A DNA stretch of 12,056 nucleotides from an uncultured Clostridia bacterium. GTDB taxonomy: Bacteria > Bacillota > Clostridia > HGM11514. The DNA lies in NCBI GenBank assembly GCA_902478725.1, contig CABSMD010000058.1:1-12056 (forward strand), read 5' to 3'. Of the stretch, positions 6,711 through 12,056 are shown piece by piece. How positions within the stretch are numbered: position 1 is the first letter of the stretch; each line of letters opens with the position of its first letter. Position numbers and translations under genes: made by a program. The notes under the pieces were generated by a model. That model was not told the origin of the DNA. It ran no database searches and saw nothing but the letters and a program-made list of their open reading frames with translations.

Positions 6711-7039
6711 TTTTCGATCACCTCACTTTGTTGCCGATCCGGATCCCAATATGCTGTTTCGGGCAAGGATTCGAAATCCGTCCGACGGGATTTCCACCAG
6801 TGTTTTAAGACATTTTTACAATGATTCTTTGTTGTGACAATCAACCACGCCCTTTCATGATGCACATCCTGAAACACTTTTTTGGATTCTATCCATTTCA
6901 AAAACACCGATTGTACGGCGTCGTCCGCGTCGGATGGATTTTTCAAATACAGGTAACAGAGTCTGTAGACTATGTCTATATTTCGTTGATACACCCCTGC
7001 CAATTCTTCATCCGAACGCGATGAAACAGGATATTCCAT
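6534..7039 (-). pseudogene. ECF-type sigma-70 family factor, split by a one-base frameshift between regions 2 and 4
   Basis: Seen: the frame from ATG 7039 (ribosome site AGAGGGG, 8 nt away) gives sigma region 2, with DEELAGVYQRNIDIVYRLCY, NPSDADDAVQSVFLKWI and ERAWLIVTTKNHCKNVLK. After residue 110 it runs out of homology and stops at 6644 (131 aa). Region 4 continues perfectly in the next frame from 6710 to the TAA at 6534: LLLPAKYKIILYLYYFEGYSI then KELSKLLRRKESTIQSQLSR. Adding one A to the A5 run (6710-6714) would restore one 168-residue protein, normal for ECF factors. The intact protein would direct RNA polymerase to its own operon and probably to envelope genes. The tail overlaps the anti-sigma gene by 11 nt. 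As written no single polypeptide carries both regions: either a true lesion, a base error, or two separately translated halves, since GAGGTGAT lies 6 nt before ATG 6710. Confidence 0.82.
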
Positions 7040-7054
7040 TCCATCATCCCCTCT

Positions 7055-7081
7055 CTTATATTTGACACAATTCAGCATCAA
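7055..7081 (-). promoter_or_regulatory. Weak candidate promoter before the sigma factor gene
   Basis: On the minus strand, TATAAG (7055-7060) lies 15 nt after TTGATG (7076-7081). The spacer is short for sigma-A. GTGAACA at ~7108-7114 (minus strand) contains the AAC often found in ECF -35 elements, but no matching -10 is clear. The promoter is undecided. Confidence 0.25.
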
Positions 7082-7129
7082 GAAATATCCCAAAACGGGC
7101 GAAAAATGTTCACTTTATTTTAGTTTGCG

Positions 7130-7162
7130 CAATAAAAACGAGTTGATCACAAGATCAACTCG
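7130..7162 (-). terminator. Rho-independent terminator of the birA-acetyltransferase unit
   Basis: A perfect 10-bp stem, CGAGTTGATC (7139-7148) with GATCAACTCG (7153-7162), has loop ACAA. On the minus strand it is followed by TTTTTATT (7138 downward). It lies about 45 nt after the acetyltransferase stop and separates that gene from the sigma operon. Confidence 0.9.
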
Positions 7163-7167
7163 TCGGT

Positions 7168-7186
7168 GTGCCGATAAAGTCGGCAC
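7168..7186 (-). other. Second hairpin in the acetyltransferase 3' region
   Basis: GTGCCGA (7168-7174) pairs with TCGGCAC (7180-7186) around TAAAG. It sits just upstream, in the transcript, of the terminator stem at 7139-7162, giving two tandem hairpins. There is no T run of its own, so it may protect the RNA 3' end or help termination. Confidence 0.5.
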
Positions 7187-7207
7187 GCTCAAAGCAACAT
7201 TTGACGG

Positions 7208-7654
7208 CTATGAAAAGGATAACACCATGACCTTTTCGCCTTTTGTATCAAGCTCTCCGTTAAACCGGAAGCCGATTTTTTCGTACAGGGCGATGGCCGT
7301 TGTATTCACATCGTATACACTCAGGTATACCCTGCCGCATCCGTATTCAGTACGGATTCTTTCCAGCAGGGCGGCCACAGCTGCTTTGCCATACCCTTTT
7401 CCCTGAAAAGATTGATCGATTAACAAACGGTCGAGCCAAACACGGGGCGCTGGTTCGGGGAAACAGCCGTACATGGCAAACCCGATCAGGGTATCCTGGT
7501 CATAGATCCCAACCGGCCTCCATGCCTGGCATTCCTTCGCCTCCGACAGGCATTCGCTTACGCTTTCAATAAATCCTGATTGGGCGGGCAAAAGCTGTAG
7601 CTGCTCCATCTGTGCCTGATTTTCCATTGTAACCGGCTCAAAGTGCAACTCCAT
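7208..7654 (-). CDS. GNAT acetyltransferase, BltD-like spermine/spermidine N-acetyltransferase
   Basis: Cytosolic GNAT enzyme, 148 aa, which transfers acetyl from acetyl-CoA to an amine. QGKGYGK (84-90) is the acetyl-CoA pyrophosphate-binding loop; Asn117 and Tyr124 (NTTAIALYEKIGF) mark the usual catalytic end of the fold. The pattern FIESVSECLSEAKEC, RPVGIY, IGFAMYGCFPE, RVWLDRLLID and FNGELD..GEKVMV follows what I recall of Bacillus subtilis BltD closely along the whole length. Polyamine N-acetylation, lowering toxic polyamine levels, is therefore the likely reaction, though not proven. The ATG at 7654 follows AGGTGAT. It lies 57 nt downstream of birA on the same strand and is followed by a terminator, so it may be co-transcribed with birA. 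Unlike blt in B. subtilis, no efflux pump gene is adjacent. Confidence 0.87.
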   Translation of the reverse strand: MELHFEPVTMENQAQMEQLQLLPAQSGFIESVSECLSEAKECQAWRPVGIYDQDTLIGFAMYGCFPEPAPRVWLDRLLIDQSFQGKGYGKAAVAALLERIRTEYGCGRVYLSVYDVNTTAIALYEKIGFRFNGELDTKGEKVMVLSFS

Positions 7655-7677
7655 TCTATCACCTGTTTCGTCTTTCT

Positions 7678-7704
7678 ATGGCGGGCGCAACACCGCCATT
7701 TTTT
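7678..7704 (+). terminator. Hairpin with plus-strand T run between birA and the acetyltransferase gene
   Basis: ATGGCGG (7678-7684) pairs with CCGCCAT (7693-7699), eight-base loop, followed on the plus strand by six Ts. Both flanking genes are on the minus strand, where the stem has no T tail. If active it stops rightward (antisense) transcription only. Confidence 0.35.
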
Positions 7705-7711
7705 ATACTAT

Positions 7712-8692
7712 TTACACATATCCATAAATTCCGCGGACCGATACCTCGCCCGCCTGTACGGCCCGTTCCTCTCCGCCGTCGGTTTGGATCAGCAGGCTGC
7801 CGTCGGGCAGGATGTCCTTTGCCAGTGCCTCTGTCTGCGAGCCGCCCTCCATCACGCTGACCCGTTTATGCAATGTCGCGCAAAGCGGCTTATACTGACG
7901 AATGATCTCGGACAAACCATCCTGTCCGCAGAACGTTTGATAGTAACCCTCAAACGAATTGAGAATCTCCGCGATCAGGCGGTTGCGGTCGAACCGCTGC
8001 CCGGTTTCCAAAAACAATGAAGTCGCCTTGTGGGAAATTGCCGCAGGGAATTCCCCAGAGTTGGTGTTGATCCCGATCCCTAATACCGCATAGTGGATGT
8101 GCTCCGCCTCCGCGCCCATCTCAGCTAAAATGCCGCATACCTTTTTCCCATTCACAATCACGTCGTTGGGCCATTTGATCTTCACATCAAGCCCCGTTTC
8201 GCGGCGCAGCACGGTACACACGCTGAGCCCGGCCGTGAGGGGAAGCTGCATGATATCCTGCGGGCGCGCGTTGGGGTAGAGGAGGAGGGATAAAAAGATG
8301 CTGTTGAGGCTGTCTGAGCTCCATTGCCGTCCTAACCGCCCCTTACCGGCGGTCTGCCTCTCGGCGAGCACCGCCGACCCGTCCGGCGCGCCGTTTGCAG
8401 CCAGCTCCTTTGCCACGTCGTTTGTGGACGTAACCTCTTCACGGATACACAGATTTTTACCGATAAATCCGGTATCCAGCCCTTTGGAGATCCGTTCCTC
8501 CGAGAGATAGGCCGGGGCATTTTCCAGCCGGTATCCCTTGTTTGTCACCGAGGCGATGACGTATCCTTCCTGCTTTAGTTTTGCAATCCATTTCCAGACG
8601 GCGGTGCGTGTGATGCCAAGCTCGCGGCTGAGCTTTTCGCCCGAGAGATATCCGTCCGCCCCTTTGAGTAGCTTTAAAATTCGTTCTTTCAT
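7712..8692 (-). CDS. birA: Bifunctional biotin-[acetyl-CoA-carboxylase] ligase / biotin repressor BirA
   Basis: BirA activates biotin with ATP to biotinyl-AMP and attaches it to the lysine of biotin-dependent carboxylases; the N-terminal winged helix lets it repress biotin genes. It is 326 aa, cytosolic. Residues 1-58 are the winged HTH (GEKLSRELGITRTAVWKWIAKL, then wing VTNKGYRL). The catalytic domain shows TSTNDVAKE (88-96), the biotin/ATP loop AGKGRLGR (115-122), KWPNDV (173-178), GILAEM (187-192) and GIGINTN (205-211). The C-terminal SH3-like domain runs from about 270 to the end. The open frame extends upstream to 8884, but ATG 8692 is chosen because the HTH starts there with an AGAGGG site 6-7 nt away. 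No classical BirA operator was seen in the upstream region, so self-control is not indicated. Confidence 0.96.
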   Translation of the reverse strand: MKERILKLLKGADGYLSGEKLSRELGITRTAVWKWIAKLKQEGYVIASVTNKGYRLENAPAYLSEERISKGLDTGFIGKNLCIREEVTSTNDVAKELAANGAPDGSAVLAERQTAGKGRLGRQWSSDSLNSIFLSLLLYPNARPQDIMQLPLTAGLSVCTVLRRETGLDVKIKWPNDVIVNGKKVCGILAEMGAEAEHIHYAVLGIGINTNSGEFPAAISHKATSLFLETGQRFDRNRLIAEILNSFEGYYQTFCGQDGLSEIIRQYKPLCATLHKRVSVMEGGSQTEALAKDILPDGSLLIQTDGGEERAVQAGEVSVRGIYGYV

Positions 8693-8726
8693 CCTAACCC
8701 TCTTATCTTGTTTTCTGGTACCCAAT

Positions 8727-8735
8727 AGTATATCA
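8727..8735 (-). promoter_or_regulatory. Extended -10 promoter element of birA
   Basis: On the minus strand, TGATATACT (8727-8735) is an extended -10 element. The -35 position falls in a T9 tract (8747-8755) with poor consensus, so the extended -10 and the T-rich element probably carry the promoter. The transcript leader would be about 25-30 nt. Confidence 0.5.
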
Positions 8736-8769
8736 TAAAAAGATTTAAAAAAAAAGACATGTATTTTTA

Positions 8770-8798
8770 TTGAATTGGTAATATCCCCATAGTATAAT
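8770..8798 (+). promoter_or_regulatory. Sigma-A promoter of the metallo-beta-lactamase-fold / LtaS-like unit
   Basis: TTGAAT (8770-8775) and a perfect TATAAT (8793-8798) are 17 nt apart on the plus strand. The predicted start is near 8805, about 34 nt before the GTG at 8839. It is divergent from the birA promoter within the same 146-bp gap. Confidence 0.8.
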
Positions 8799-8838
8799 AG
8801 AAGTACTTTAGTTTGGTAAGAAAGATAGGGGTGATCCT

Positions 8839-9474
8839 GTGGAACAGCAAGTGATACGGCTGCGCGCACGCGGCACAAGCGCATACCTGATTCGCGGCGA
8901 AGGCGCCGTTTTGGTGGATACCGGTGCGCCGGGGAGTGCGAAGCGAATGGTCAAGAAGCTTCGAAAAAATCAGATAGATACCTTGAACCTGATCGTTGTC
9001 ACGCACGGGCATATCCATAGCTTTGGCAGTGCCAAACGGCTGCATGAGCTGACCGGCGCGCCGGTCGCCATCCATAAGGAGGACGCCTATGCCCTGCATC
9101 AGGGACGCGGCGGCGCGGTACGGGGATCTGGGCTTGCACGGGTGGGCGCGTTCTTTGCCAACACCTGGGCGGCGATGCGCCGTACCAAGGGCATGGAGCC
9201 CGACCTGCTGATTCAAAAGACAATGAGCCTGCGCCCCTACGGCGTGGAGGCGAGCGTTATTATGACGCCGGGGCATACCGCCGGGTCGGTGTCCGTCATT
9301 ACCGACGGCGGAGAGCTCATCAGCGGTGGTATGTTACGCAAGCGGCGGTTTTCCAGACAGCCCGTCCATGCGAAGCTGGCGGAGAATCCCAACCAGATGG
9401 CCCTGACCATCAACCGTATCATCCTGATGCGGCCAAAAAAGCTCTGCGCGCCAAACGGCTTTGCACAGCTATGA
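8839..9474 (+). CDS. Metallo-beta-lactamase-fold protein with degenerate metal site
   Basis: A 211-aa cytosolic protein with the metallo-beta-lactamase (glyoxalase II-like) fold. Seen: N-terminal sheet with LVDTGAPGS (25-33, the DTG turn), metal motif region VTHGHIHSFGSA (54-65), TPGHTAGSVSV (143-153), and C-terminal KLAENPNQMALTINRI (179-194), which matches the end of common hydrolases of the family. The binuclear site is damaged. The canonical HxHxDH reads HGHIHS, so Asp becomes His60 and the last His becomes Ser61. The bridging Asp of the GDxL strand is Gly (SGGML, 162-166), and the final His expected in the PGHG turn is Asn206. Hydrolase activity is doubtful; a binding or structural role is possible. 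GTG 8839 follows AGGGGTGAT. It is first in an operon, 16 nt before the LtaS-like gene. Confidence 0.83.
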   Translation: MEQQVIRLRARGTSAYLIRGEGAVLVDTGAPGSAKRMVKKLRKNQIDTLNLIVVTHGHIHSFGSAKRLHELTGAPVAIHKEDAYALHQGRGGAVRGSGLARVGAFFANTWAAMRRTKGMEPDLLIQKTMSLRPYGVEASVIMTPGHTAGSVSVITDGGELISGGMLRKRRFSRQPVHAKLAENPNQMALTINRIILMRPKKLCAPNGFAQL

Positions 9475-9490
9475 CAAGGAAGCGATACCG

Positions 9491-11317
9491 ATGAAGAAAA
9501 ATACCTGCTGGCTTGCGTTTTGGATTGTTTACACCCTGTCCTTTTTTGCAAAATGCTTCTATTTTCAGTTCACTACGGAATTGAATACCCTCCCTCTTTT
9601 CTCGGCGGAAAACATGGGGATGCTGCTGTCCTATACCGGCGTTCTGCTTTTGTGTACCGGACTGCTGGTGCTGCTGAGCAACCGGCGCCGCGCGGCGGCG
9701 CTGACTGTTTTTGTGGCGGTGGTGAGCGTCATTTTGCTGTGCGACACCAATTTCTACCGTTACTATTATGGTTTTATTACGCTGGAATCAGCGCTTCAGC
9801 TCAATCCGGGGATGATGACCTCGGTCAGGCAGAGCATCTGGAGCCTGTTTACCGTTTGGGACGTCCTGTATCTGATCGATCTGCCGCTGCTGATCTTTTT
9901 GGCGGCGCGCTGCCCGAAGCGGCAGGCTCCGCTCAAAATACGGTATCGTCCCGCGCTGGCGGCCCTTTTATCCGGTGTGGTATTGCTGACCGGCCTGACA
10001 TGGCAGACCGATCTCGGCGCGTTTGCCTATAACGACAACTACACCGCCAAAAAGCTGGGTGTACTCTATTCCCATATTGCCAACACCGGGCGTTTTTTGG
10101 AAACACAGGTGTTTGCGGAATCCCGGGCGCCGGAGCGGGACGCGGTGGATGCGTTCTTCGCGAACCGGGCGCGGCCTGAGACCTCTTATTTCAGAGGCGC
10201 CGCGTGGGGGAAAAACCTGATCGTGGTGCAGATGGAGTCGATCCAGCAGTTTGTGATCGGCGCGCGGGTAAACGGGCAGGAGATCACACCAAACCTGAAC
10301 CGGTTTTTGGAGGAAAGCCTCTATTTTGACCATATCTATTACCAGGTCGGCGACGGGAACACCTCGGACGCGGAATTTCTGGCCAATACTTCGCTCTATC
10401 CCAGCCGGGACGGATCGGTTTATGCCAAATACGCGCAAAATACCTACCATTCCCTTGGAACGCTTTTGAAGGACAAGGGGTACCGGGCGTTTGTCTTCCA
10501 TGCCTTCCCGCCGGATTTCTGGAACCGGGGCGGCATCTATCCGAGCCTGGGATATGACCGTTTTTACAGCAAGGATGATTATCGCATGGACGAATTTGCC
10601 GGCTGGGAAGGGGACAATGCCTTAAGCGACCGTTCCTTCTTTCGCCAGTCGCTGGAAATGCTGGATACCGGCGAACCATTCTATGGCTTTTTCGTTACCC
10701 TGTCCTCCCATCATCCGTTCACCTGGTTTGCCTCACAGGATTTTGCTGTAGGAGACTATGAGGGGACCTATCTTGGCAACTATTTAAAGGCCGCGCACTA
10801 TGCGGATGCCTGCATCGGTGAATTTTTGGGGGAATTGAAGCAAAACGGATTGTATGACGAGTCCCTGATCGTGCTCTACGGCGACCATTCCGCCATCCCC
10901 CGCCACCACAGGGAGGAGCTGCTGAGGTTTACGGGAACGGATGATACCCCCGCCGCCTGGCGCAAGCTCCAGCGGGTGCCGCTGATGCTGCACGTTCCGG
11001 CGCTTTCTGAGCCGGAACGGGTTTCGGTCACGGGCGGGCAGATCGATATCCTGCCCACGGTTGCCAACCTGATGGGGTTCGACGCGCCCTATGCGATGGG
11101 CAAGGATTTGTTAAACTGTGCCGACGGGTACGCGGTGTTTCGAAACGGCTCGCTCGTGACCGAGGAGTACCTCTATGATGGGGATAGCAAGTCGGTCTAC
11201 CGGCTGGAAACCGGAGAGAAGATGCCCCGCCAGCCTTACCAAAATGAGATTTTAAAAAGGCTTCGGGAGCTAGCGATCTCTGATTCCATTTTAAAGTGGA
11301 ATTATTTTGCGGATTGA
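9491..11317 (+). CDS. LtaS-like lipoteichoic acid synthase family sulfatase-fold protein
   Basis: Membrane phosphoglycerol transferase of the LtaS/alkaline-phosphatase superfamily, 608 aa. Family members take glycerol phosphate from phosphatidylglycerol and add it to glycolipid-anchored teichoic acid or other glycans outside the membrane. Five membrane spans lie at about 8-26, 42-62, 67-84, 123-140 and 156-172, followed by the extracellular catalytic domain. The active site is intact: QMES (247-250, metal Glu249), GNTSDAEF (289-296, nucleophile Thr291), SHHPF (406-410, His407) and YGDHS (463-467, metals Asp465/His466). ATG 9491 is preferred over the open-frame start at 9461, which lies inside the upstream gene, because AAGGAAG sits about 8 nt away. 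It is probably co-transcribed with the metallo-beta-lactamase-fold gene. Whether the product is lipoteichoic acid or another phosphoglycerol-decorated polymer is not determinable. Confidence 0.93.
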   Translation: MKKNTCWLAFWIVYTLSFFAKCFYFQFTTELNTLPLFSAENMGMLLSYTGVLLLCTGLLVLLSNRRRAAALTVFVAVVSVILLCDTNFYRYYYGFITLESALQLNPGMMTSVRQSIWSLFTVWDVLYLIDLPLLIFLAARCPKRQAPLKIRYRPALAALLSGVVLLTGLTWQTDLGAFAYNDNYTAKKLGVLYSHIANTGRFLETQVFAESRAPERDAVDAFFANRARPETSYFRGAAWGKNLIVVQMESIQQFVIGARVNGQEITPNLNRFLEESLYFDHIYYQVGDGNTSDAEFLANTSLYPSRDGSVYAKYAQNTYHSLGTLLKDKGYRAFVFHAFPPDFWNRGGIYPSLGYDRFYSKDDYRMDEFAGWEGDNALSDRSFFRQSLEMLDTGEPFYGFFVTLSSHHPFTWFASQDFAVGDYEGTYLGNYLKAAHYADACIGEFLGELKQNGLYDESLIVLYGDHSAIPRHHREELLRFTGTDDTPAAWRKLQRVPLMLHVPALSEPERVSVTGGQIDILPTVANLMGFDAPYAMGKDLLNCADGYAVFRNGSLVTEEYLYDGDSKSVYRLETGEKMPRQPYQNEILKRLRELAISDSILKWNYFAD

Positions 11318-11318
11318 A

Positions 11319-11347
11319 TTGCATAAATCCCCAAAATCGTGTATAAT
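11319..11347 (+). promoter_or_regulatory. Candidate sigma-A promoter of hprK
   Basis: A perfect TATAAT (11342-11347) is 17 nt after TTGCAT (11319-11324), which begins two bases after the LtaS-like stop codon. The predicted start is near 11354, giving a leader of less than 20 nt. No terminator stands between the two genes, so read-through transcription is also possible. Confidence 0.6.
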
Positions 11348-11371
11348 GGATGGCAGAGAGGAAGTGGGAGT

Positions 11372-12008
11372 ATGAGTGATAGCCCTTTTACAGTTACGCT
11401 TGAGGAGATAGCCAAGGAGCTGAAGCTGGAGACAGTGTATTCCGCCGGCCCGCTCAGTGAGATTTTGGTGCGCTCGAACGACGTCAACCGGCCCGGCCTT
11501 CAGATCGTCGGTTTCTTTGACTATTTTGATAAAGAACGGATTCAGATTTTGGGCAAGGTGGAATATACCTACCTGCGCGGACTGCCGACCAAGGTGCGGG
11601 CAGAGAGCATGGATAAGCTGTTTGCGACTAAGGTGCCGGCCGTGGTCATCTCGCGTGGGCAGGAGATTTTTCCGGAGGCACTCTCAGCCGCGCAGCGCTA
11701 CGGCGTGGCGTTGCTGCGTACGAAGGAGGAGACCTCCAACTTTATGGCAGCGCTGATTGCCTACCTCAATAATATGCTCGCCCCGCGCATCACCCGTCAC
11801 GGCGTGCTGGTCGAGATTTATGGTGAGGGAGTGCTGATGCTGGGTGAAAGTGGGGTCGGCAAGAGTGAAACCGCCATTGAGCTGGTCAAGCGCGGGCACC
11901 GCCTGGTGGCGGATGACGCGGTCGAGATCAAGCGGGTGTCGGCCAAGTCATTGGTTGGCAGCGCGCCGGAGAACATCCGGCATTTTATCGAGCTGCGCGG
12001 CATCGGCA
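11372..12008 (+). CDS. hprK: HPr kinase/phosphorylase, 3' end missing
   Basis: Bifunctional enzyme that phosphorylates Ser46 of HPr (and Crh) with ATP or pyrophosphate and reverses this when phosphate is high, setting carbon catabolite repression in Firmicutes. The first 212 residues of an expected ~310 are present. The N-terminal domain (1-130) is followed by the catalytic His143 in TRHGVLVEIYG, the P-loop GESGVGKSETA (158-168), RGHRLVADDAVE (174-185) and the start of the HPrK signature, IELRGIG (206-212). ATG 11372 is preceded by a purine-rich site (GAGAGGAAGTGGGAG). The frame stays open to base 12056, but everything after 12008 is adapter, so the apparent C-terminal peptide (TVSYTHLRAHET...) is not real. 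The true next codon begins with the A at 12008, which fits the conserved Ile of the signature. Confidence 0.97.
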
Positions 12009-12056
12009 CTGTCTCTTATACACATCTCCGAGCCCACGAGACCGTACTAGATCTCG
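12009..12056 (+). other. Illumina Nextera adapter contamination at the contig end
   Basis: CTGTCTCTTATACACATCT (12009-12027), the Tn5 mosaic end, is followed by CCGAGCCCACGAGAC (12028-12042), the Nextera read-2 adapter. Then comes the 8-base CGTACTAG (12043-12050), which is i7 index N702 as I recall, and ATCTCG (12051-12056), the start of the P7 flow-cell sequence. This is synthetic read-through, not genome. Confidence 0.99.

Noticed and set aside
6644..7093. 149-residue version of the sigma protein starting at 7093
   Set aside because: The extra N-terminal 18 residues have no ribosome site and lie in the probable leader; ATG 7039 has a good site and starts the region 2 domain at the usual distance.
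7139..7186. Tandem hairpins as a riboswitch or small RNA
   Set aside because: The stems are simple perfect repeats after a stop codon with a T run on the minus strand; a terminator with a preceding 3' hairpin explains them.
8693..8838. BirA operator for self-regulation between birA and the divergent gene
   Set aside because: The region holds two promoters and a T9 tract, but no long GTTAAC-type inverted repeat as in known BirA sites.
8767..9276. 169-residue minus-strand frame overlapping the metallo-beta-lactamase-fold gene
   Set aside because: It covers the divergent promoter region and the opposite strand of a clear MBL-fold frame, with no recognisable domain.
12009..12027. Tn5/IS50-like mosaic end as evidence of a transposon
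   Set aside because: It is followed by the synthetic read-2 adapter, index and P7 bases, so it is from library preparation, not an insertion in the genome.
11844..12050. Plus-strand frame ending in SLIHISEPTRPY
   Set aside because: Its C-terminus is translated Nextera adapter and its body is a shadow of hprK.

Overview
The window looks like chromosomal DNA from a low-to-mid GC Gram-positive anaerobe of the Clostridia (Firmicutes). The signs are strong GGAGG-type ribosome sites, sigma-A promoters close to TTGACA-17-TATAAT, a lipoteichoic-acid-synthase-like protein, an HPr kinase, BirA with an N-terminal winged helix, and a BltD-like polyamine acetyltransferase. A finer placement (for example Oscillospirales) would be guesswork. 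The right end is not genomic: the last 48 bases (12009-12056) are Illumina Nextera adapter read-through with an i7 index. The contig therefore comes from a Nextera library and stops inside hprK.

Layout. 1-529 (-): 5' part of a HAD-IIA phosphatase gene cut by the left edge, with its own promoter. 706-2831 (-): a three-gene unit of a DUF2975 membrane protein, a small XRE/YozG-like DNA-binding protein and a DUF4173 membrane protein. It is driven by an essentially perfect sigma-A promoter flanked by a long AT-rich palindrome and ends in a terminator at 588-615. 3065-4492 (+): a single-gene unit for a GH28-like right-handed beta-helix protein without a signal peptide, with its own promoter and a strong terminator. 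4607-7039 (-): a cell-envelope-type operon of ECF sigma factor, DUF4179 putative anti-sigma factor and membrane-anchored polysaccharide deacetylase. Here the sigma gene is broken by a one-base frameshift between regions 2 and 4. 7208-8692 (-): birA followed by a spermine/spermidine acetyltransferase-like gene, ending in a terminator at 7139-7162. 8839-11317 (+): a metallo-beta-lactamase-fold protein with several metal ligands missing, then an LtaS-like sulfatase-fold transferase. 11372-12008 (+): 5' part of hprK.

How the genes relate. The clearest functional block is the sigma/anti-sigma/deacetylase operon: membrane-sensed control of surface polysaccharide deacetylation is the natural reading. 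The frameshift asks whether that switch is dead, miscalled, or made of two separate polypeptides. The DUF2975-XRE-DUF4173 unit looks like a membrane-linked small regulator. BirA, HprK and the LtaS-like protein are housekeeping or envelope functions. No mobile element, CRISPR array, tRNA or rRNA was seen, and no stretch over 300 bases lacks a gene. I see no convincing wholly new system. The most unusual items are the split sigma factor, the degenerate metallo-beta-lactamase protein and the palindrome beside the perfect promoter.
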